Part shown: one piece after another, positions 57,075 to 64,000 of the stretch
Layout: each line of letters begins with the position of its first letter
Numbering within the stretch: position 1 is the first letter of the stretch
Assembly: GCF_004923295.1 (NCBI RefSeq)
Contig: NZ_CP039636.1
Location: 222,001 to 286,000 of the forward strand
Source of the DNA: Azospirillum sp. TSH100
GTDB lineage: Bacteria; Pseudomonadota; Alphaproteobacteria; Azospirillales; Azospirillaceae
Reading direction: 5' to 3'
Length of the DNA: 64,000 bases
The notes under the pieces: model-generated
The model's database searches: none
The model's input: the letters and a program-made list of their open reading frames with translations, nothing else
What the model was told of the DNA's origin: nothing
Program-made: the position numbers and the translations under genes

Positions 57075-57881
57075 TTACAGGTCCGGATCGGCGAGCAGGC
57101 GGGCCAGAACCGGACCGGCGGAGCCGTTGCCGACAGGCTGGCCATCCACCGCCACCAGGGGGCGCAGGCCCAGGCTGTTGGTCAGGATGGCCTCGTCGGC
57201 GCGGGCGAGATCGTCGGGGGTGAGCGGCGCCTCCTCGGCGCCATGGCGCTCCAGGATCAGGGCGCGGCGGACGCCGGGAAGGGCGCCGTCGGCAACCGGC
57301 GGGGTCAGCAGCCGGCCGCCGAGGGACAGGAACAGGGTGGCGACGCTCGTTTCCGCCAGCCGGCCGGCAGTGTTCAGCAGCAGCGCCTCGTCGGCGCCGC
57401 GCTCCGCCGCCTCCTGCCGGGCCAGGATGGAATCGAGGTAATTCAGCGACTTCAGGCGCGACAGCGGCGAGTGTTCGTTGCGGCGGGTGCTGCGGGCGAT
57501 GACGGCCGCCACCGGCGACGTCATGTGGGCGGCGGGGGCCGCCGTCATCAGCACGGTCGGCCGGGCATCGGCCGGCGGCAACACGCCACGGGCGCCGGTG
57601 CCGCGCGACAGGGTCAGGCGCAGGACGCCATCGGCCACGCCGGTCGCCCCGATCAGCGCCGCCATCGCCCCGGCCAATTCCACGGCACCATAGGGCAGCG
57701 GCAGGCGCAGCAACGCCACCCCGGCCGTCAGCCGGTCGAGATGGCGCGGCAGGTGGCACGGCTTGCCGTCCTTGATGCGGATCGTCTCGAACAGCCCGTC
57801 GCCGAGGGTGAAACCGCGGTCGGCCGGATCGATCCGCGCCTCCGCCGGCGACATCAGCCGCCCGTTCAGCCAGATCGTCAT
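57075..57881 (-). CDS. pabC: Aminodeoxychorismate lyase (class IV aminotransferase fold)
   Basis: A 268-residue class IV PLP enzyme. LGDGLFETIRIKDGKPCHLPRHLDRL (about 26-51) and the PLP lysine in RLKSLNYLDSILARQEA (about 143) fit the family, as does ETSVATLFL. Together with the overlapping pabB it should split 4-amino-4-deoxychorismate to 4-aminobenzoate and pyruvate for folate. A branched-chain or D-amino-acid aminotransferase is the alternative, made less likely by context. ATG overlaps the pabB stop. Confidence 0.88.
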   Translation of the reverse strand: MTIWLNGRLMSPAEARIDPADRGFTLGDGLFETIRIKDGKPCHLPRHLDRLTAGVALLRLPLPYGAVELAGAMAALIGATGVADGVLRLTLSRGTGARGVLPPADARPTVLMTAAPAAHMTSPVAAVIARSTRRNEHSPLSRLKSLNYLDSILARQEAAERGADEALLLNTAGRLAETSVATLFLSLGGRLLTPPVADGALPGVRRALILERHGAEEAPLTPDDLARADEAILTNSLGLRPLVAVDGQPVGNGSAGPVLARLLADPDL

Positions 57882-59269
57882 TCGATTCCCCCCGCCAGTT
57901 CGCCGGCCGCGCGCAGCTGGGCGCGGGCCTTGACCAGCATTTCCTCATGCTCCTCGGCCGGATCGGAATCGGCGACGATGCCGCCGCCAGCCTGGGCGAT
58001 CACCGCGTCGGGCGTCACCGACAGGGTGCGGATGACGATGTTGCTGTCCATGGCGCCGTCGAAGCCGATCCAGGCGACCGAGCCGCAATAGGCGCCGCGG
58101 CGGGCCACCTCCAGCTCGTCGATGATCTGCATGGCGCGGATCTTCGGCGCCCCGGTGATCGAGCCGCCGGGGCAGGCCGCCCGCAGCAGATCGACCGGCC
58201 CCAGTCCCGGCAGCAGGCGCGCGGTGACGACGGAAACGAGGTGATGGACGGTGGCGAAGCTCTCCAGCCCGAACAGCACCGGCACCCTGACGCTGCCGAC
58301 CTCCGACACGCGCGCCAGATCGTTGCGCAGCAGGTCGGTGATCATCAGGTTTTCCGCCCGGTCCTTGATGCTGGCCGACAGCGCCGCCGCCGCTTGGGCA
58401 TCGGCCACCGGATCGGCGTGACGCGGGCGGGTGCCCTTGATCGGCCGGGTTTCGATGGTCCGGTCGGCGCCCAGCCGGATGAAGCGCTCCGGCGACGCCC
58501 CGGCCAGCCTCAGCCTGGGGCCGCAATTCAGGAAGGCGGCGAAGGGCGCCGGGCTGAAGCGGCGCAGCCGCTCGTACAGCGCGTAGGCGTCCATGCCCTC
58601 ATCGGCGTCGGCCAGGAAACGCTGGGTGAAGTTGGCCTGATAGATGTCGCCGGCCCGGATATAATCCAGAACCCGGCCGACCCGGTCGAGATAGTCGGGG
58701 CGCGCCAGTTCCGACCGCCAGCGCACCGGCGCCGGCCCGGCTGCTTGTTCCGGAGGCGGAACGGACAGCCGCGCCGCCATGCGGCGGGCACGGTCCGCCA
58801 CCTCCGGCCGGGCGGCGATGACCCAGGCCCTGCCCTCCTGCCGGTCGAAGGCGGCGACGACATCATAGAGGCCGAAGGCGAAGTCCGGCTGGCCGCCAGG
58901 ATTGCCATGACGGGAGATCAGGCCCTCCAAAGCCGTTCCGGCCTCATAACCAACGAAGCCCACCGCCCCTCCGGTGAAGGGGACCGGCCCGTCGGAGGAC
59001 AGGGAATGGGCGGACAGCGCCCGCTCCAGCGCGTCGAAGGGGCTGCCGCCGGCCGGGCGGCCGTCGACGAGGGTTTGCCCGCCGATCCGCTCAACCGTTT
59101 GGAACGGTTCGGCAACGATATAGGAATAGCGACCATTCCGCGGATGGGCCGCCGCGCTGTCGAGCAGCATCGCCCAGGGCTCGGCGCTCCAGGAACGGAA
59201 CAGCGCGGCGGGATCGCCGCAGGAGATCGGAATCGTCAGCATGGCATTGGCAATCGGCCGGCGGCTCAC
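57878..59269 (-). CDS. pabB: Aminodeoxychorismate synthase component I
   Basis: About 463 residues. The C-terminal chorismate-binding domain is clear: IYQANFTQRF (about 216), ASPERFIRL, ETRPIKGTRPR (about 271-281), DLLRNDLARV and CPGGSITGAPKIRAMQIIDELE (about 359-380). It aminates chorismate using ammonia from a glutaminase that is not encoded here. GTG 59269 overlaps the SDR stop (GTGA), which I prefer; ATG 59242 would shorten it by nine residues. Confidence 0.9.
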   Translation of the reverse strand: MSRRPIANAMLTIPISCGDPAALFRSWSAEPWAMLLDSAAAHPRNGRYSYIVAEPFQTVERIGGQTLVDGRPAGGSPFDALERALSAHSLSSDGPVPFTGGAVGFVGYEAGTALEGLISRHGNPGGQPDFAFGLYDVVAAFDRQEGRAWVIAARPEVADRARRMAARLSVPPPEQAAGPAPVRWRSELARPDYLDRVGRVLDYIRAGDIYQANFTQRFLADADEGMDAYALYERLRRFSPAPFAAFLNCGPRLRLAGASPERFIRLGADRTIETRPIKGTRPRHADPVADAQAAAALSASIKDRAENLMITDLLRNDLARVSEVGSVRVPVLFGLESFATVHHLVSVVTARLLPGLGPVDLLRAACPGGSITGAPKIRAMQIIDELEVARRGAYCGSVAWIGFDGAMDSNIVIRTLSVTPDAVIAQAGGGIVADSDPAEEHEEMLVKARAQLRAAGELAGGIE

Positions 59270-60060
59270 ATCAAGATGGTGGCGCCGCCATCGACGACCA
59301 AGACGTGACCGTTGACATAGGACGCCGCGGCCGACGCCAGAAACACCGCCGCCCCGGCGATCTCCTCCGGCCGGCCCCAGCGGCGCATCGGCGTGCGGTT
59401 GGCGAAATAGGCCCCCCGCTCAGGATCGTTCACAATCGCCGCGTTCGTTTCGGTCGCGAAAAAACCGGGCGCGATGGCGTTGCTGGTCAGCCCCAACGGG
59501 CCGTATTCGGCGGCCAGCGCCCGCACCATGCCGTTCAGCCCGGCCTTCGCCGCGGCATAGACGCTGTCGTTGGCCCGCGAGATCTGCCCGGCGACGGAGG
59601 TGACGGCGATCAGCCGGCCACGCCCGCGCGGCAGCATCAGCCGCGCGGCCTCCCGCGCCAGGATCAGGCCGGAAGCCAGATCGACGTCGAGAAGGCCGGT
59701 GATCTCGTCATCGGTCAGATCGGCCAGCGGCTTGCGGTTGCGCTGCCCGACATTCTGGACCAGCACGTCGAGCCGTCCATGCTCGCGGTCGATCCGGGCG
59801 AAGGCATCGCGCACCGCCGCCCGGTCCGACACATCGAAGGCCAGCGCCGACGCGCTGCCGCCGGCCGCCTCGATTTCCGCCACGCGCGGTTCCAGCGTCG
59901 CGGCGTCGCGGCCGTTCAGCAGAACATGCGCCCCCGATCCGGCCAGCGCCCGCGCGATCTCCAGCCCCAGCCCGCGTCCCGACCCGGTGACGAGCGCCAC
60001 CTGCCCGGCCAGCGAGAAAGTCGACAGGTAGCCCAAGTGGGAAGGACTCGTCACGGCCAT
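59266..60060 (-). CDS. Short-chain dehydrogenase/reductase
   Basis: A 264-residue classical SDR: cofactor motif TGSGRGLG (about 25-32), NVG in place of NAG (about 107), catalytic Ser in VTSVAG and Y-x-x-x-K in SVYAAAK (about 167-171). The sequence is like gluconate 5-dehydrogenase/FabG-type oxidoreductases; substrate unknown. Its stop overlaps pabB, so it is translated in the same chain, an unusual partner for folate genes. Confidence 0.88.
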   Translation of the reverse strand: MAVTSPSHLGYLSTFSLAGQVALVTGSGRGLGLEIARALAGSGAHVLLNGRDAATLEPRVAEIEAAGGSASALAFDVSDRAAVRDAFARIDREHGRLDVLVQNVGQRNRKPLADLTDDEITGLLDVDLASGLILAREAARLMLPRGRGRLIAVTSVAGQISRANDSVYAAAKAGLNGMVRALAAEYGPLGLTSNAIAPGFFATETNAAIVNDPERGAYFANRTPMRRWGRPEEIAGAAVFLASAAASYVNGHVLVVDGGATILM

Positions 60061-60185
60061 CTCTGCCCCCTGTCGATTGCGGCGTTGCAGCGGTCATTTA
60101 GCAGACGCGGCGGGTGAAGGGCAGCCCCGGAAATGGAAAAGGGAGCGCAAAGCCCGCGCCCCCTTCCCTCTCATCCGTCACCCGG

Positions 60186-62870
<2,685 letters not shown>

Positions 62871-62966
62871 CCGGCACTCCGTTTCCATGGTCTCCCGCCC
62901 AGCCATCCGGCGCGGGACGGCGCGTCCACGGTCCGCAAAATGCGCGACCGCCCGGCGCCTGATGGG

Positions 62967-62996
62967 TAAATGGTTAACGGATTTGTGGCGATCAAG
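62967..62996 (-). promoter_or_regulatory. Candidate RpoH (heat-shock) promoter of clpB
   Basis: On the minus strand CTTGAT (62996-62991) and CCATTTA (62973-62967) are separated by 17 bases, close to the alphaproteobacterial sigma-32 consensus (CTTG ... CYTATNT). It lies about 97 bases upstream of the clpB start codon, as expected for a heat-shock gene. Confidence 0.55.
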
Positions 62997-63030
62997 AGGG
63001 GGAACCGTCCAATCCAGCACTGCATGCGAC

Positions 63031-63047
63031 CAGCCCAAGCTGGGCTG
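63031..63047. promoter_or_regulatory. Perfect inverted repeat upstream of carbonic anhydrase
   Basis: CAGCCCA-AGC-TGGGCTG, followed by the palindrome CAAGCTTG at 63051. In the 329-base divergent gap between clpB and the carbonic anhydrase gene. Possible operator; nothing else in the gap is recognisable apart from the clpB promoter candidate. Confidence 0.4.
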
Positions 63048-63199
63048 TGACAAGCTTGCGCCTTGCCCGATGCCTGCAGTTTTTGGACGACCGCCAGCCC
63101 CGGCACCATGGCAACACTGGAGCGTGGATGGGCCGCCGGGATCAACCGGCACCGCCGATCGTCCGCAACGACCGGTGATCCCAAAGCGGAGGGTTAGGA

Positions 63200-63931
63200 A
63201 TGTGTCTGTTGTGCGAAACGGCGGGCCTCGGGCTGTCGCGCCGGCATCTGCTCAGGGCCGGCGCGGCGCTTGCCGGAACGGCCGGCGCCCTGACGATGAC
63301 TCCTGCCACTGTTGCGGCCAAGGAGAAGGCGGCGGCGCCATCCCCGCTGTCACCTGACAAGGCCTTGCGGAAACTGACGGCCGGAAATGCGCGTTATGCG
63401 GCAAACACCGCGCGCAACCGGGATTATTCGGTCGGCCGGGCGGCCCGGGCGGCAGCGCAGTTCCCCTTCGCCAGCATCGTCAGCTGCGCCGATTCCCGGG
63501 TCGCTCCCGAAATCCTGTTCGATCAGGGGCCGGGAGAGCTGTTCGTCGTCCGCGTGGCCGGCAATTTCGTCAATGACGACGGGCTCGCCAGCCTGGAATA
63601 TGGCGTGAAGGCGCTGAACATCCCGCTGATCCTGGTGCTGGGCCACACCAATTGCGGCGCCATCGGCGCCACCATCAAGGCTATCCAGGACGGGACACAG
63701 CTTCCCGGCCATCTGCCGCAACTGGTCGACGCGCTGAAGCCCGGCGTCGAAGCCGCGATCGCCCGCAAGCCCGCCGACCTGATGGCGGAAGCGACGGCGG
63801 AGAATGTCCGGCACAATGTCCGCCGCCTCGCCGCGGCCGAACCCCTCATCGCACCGCTGGCGGCCGACGGCCGGGTGAAGATCGTCGGCGGCCTCTACGA
63901 CATCGCCACTGGCAAGGTGGCGCTGCTCTGA
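63200..63931 (+). CDS. Beta-carbonic anhydrase, Tat-exported
   Basis: A 243-residue beta-class carbonic anhydrase hydrating CO2. An N-terminal twin-arginine signal (LSRRHLLRAGAALAG, about 12-26) points to export folded to the periplasm. Zinc ligands C96, H149 and C152 (CADSR and GHTNCGA) and the Asp98-Arg100 dyad are all present, so it should be active. The first residues contain a CLLC pair. Divergent from clpB by 329 bases. Confidence 0.92.
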   Translation: MCLLCETAGLGLSRRHLLRAGAALAGTAGALTMTPATVAAKEKAAAPSPLSPDKALRKLTAGNARYAANTARNRDYSVGRAARAAAQFPFASIVSCADSRVAPEILFDQGPGELFVVRVAGNFVNDDGLASLEYGVKALNIPLILVLGHTNCGAIGATIKAIQDGTQLPGHLPQLVDALKPGVEAAIARKPADLMAEATAENVRHNVRRLAAAEPLIAPLAADGRVKIVGGLYDIATGKVALL

Positions 63932-64000
63932 GCCACCGCGGCCGGAAGCGCGCCGGATGGCTGGGAAAGCGGCGGCGGATGCCCACCGTCGCCCGCCCGT

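Overview
The window is high-GC (about 70%), densely coded alphaproteobacterial DNA. The gene families point to Rhodospirillales, most likely Azospirillum or a close relative: the TIGR01365-type phosphoserine aminotransferase, a PccR/ScfR-type regulator divergent from the propionyl-CoA genes, a cyanide-insensitive-type quinol oxidase, an N-type ATPase and the fbc (bc1) operon. It reads as chromosome or chromid core with a few accessory pieces. I see no prophage, insertion sequence, CRISPR array, rRNA or tRNA gene.

Layout. 0-8 kb: small membrane and secreted proteins, a family 2 glycosyltransferase, serC, a cluster of DnaA-box-like 9-mers in a non-coding gap, a sugar-nucleotide epimerase, a membrane-anchored HNH nuclease, a decayed amidase gene and a YddG-like exporter. 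8-14 kb: an SbmA/YddA-like ABC transporter, then a LysR regulator divergent from a thiamine-diphosphate enzyme and an ALDH7-type aldehyde dehydrogenase. 14-18 kb: ECF sigma and anti-sigma pair, a secreted TPR protein and, divergently, a type III polyketide synthase with its isoprenylcysteine-methyltransferase-like partner. 18-25 kb: a complete N-ATPase operon, atpDCQRBEFAG. 25-29.5 kb: xdhABC for purine oxidation. 29.5-35 kb: a nested-palindrome gap, cydAB-type oxidase genes, a MarC protein and a DUF2161 protein. 35-43 kb: the propionyl-CoA to succinyl-CoA pathway (pccB, pccA, methylmalonyl-CoA mutase) with divergent pccR and a conspicuous operator array.

43-64 kb: a response regulator fused to a degenerate kinase ATPase domain, the bc1 operon petABC, trmL, hemF, topoisomerase IB, a SpoIIE-type phosphatase lacking two expected metal-binding aspartates, glutathionyl-hydroquinone reductase and wrbA with a LysR regulator and clear operator-like repeats, a SDR-pabB-pabC-GyrI-like chain of overlapping genes, clpB with a good heat-shock promoter candidate, and a Tat-exported beta-carbonic anhydrase.

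The respiratory genes (bc1, cyanide-insensitive oxidase, N-ATPase) describe a flexible aerobic to microaerobic energy metabolism. The carbon genes (pcc/mcm, ALDH7, xdh) feed amino acids, odd-chain acids and purines into central metabolism. No single cassette looks like a new defence or mobile system. The least explained items are the LysR/TPP-enzyme/ALDH7 locus, the two apparently inactivated signalling proteins, the 37-residue CcdA-like ORF and the DnaA-box cluster.
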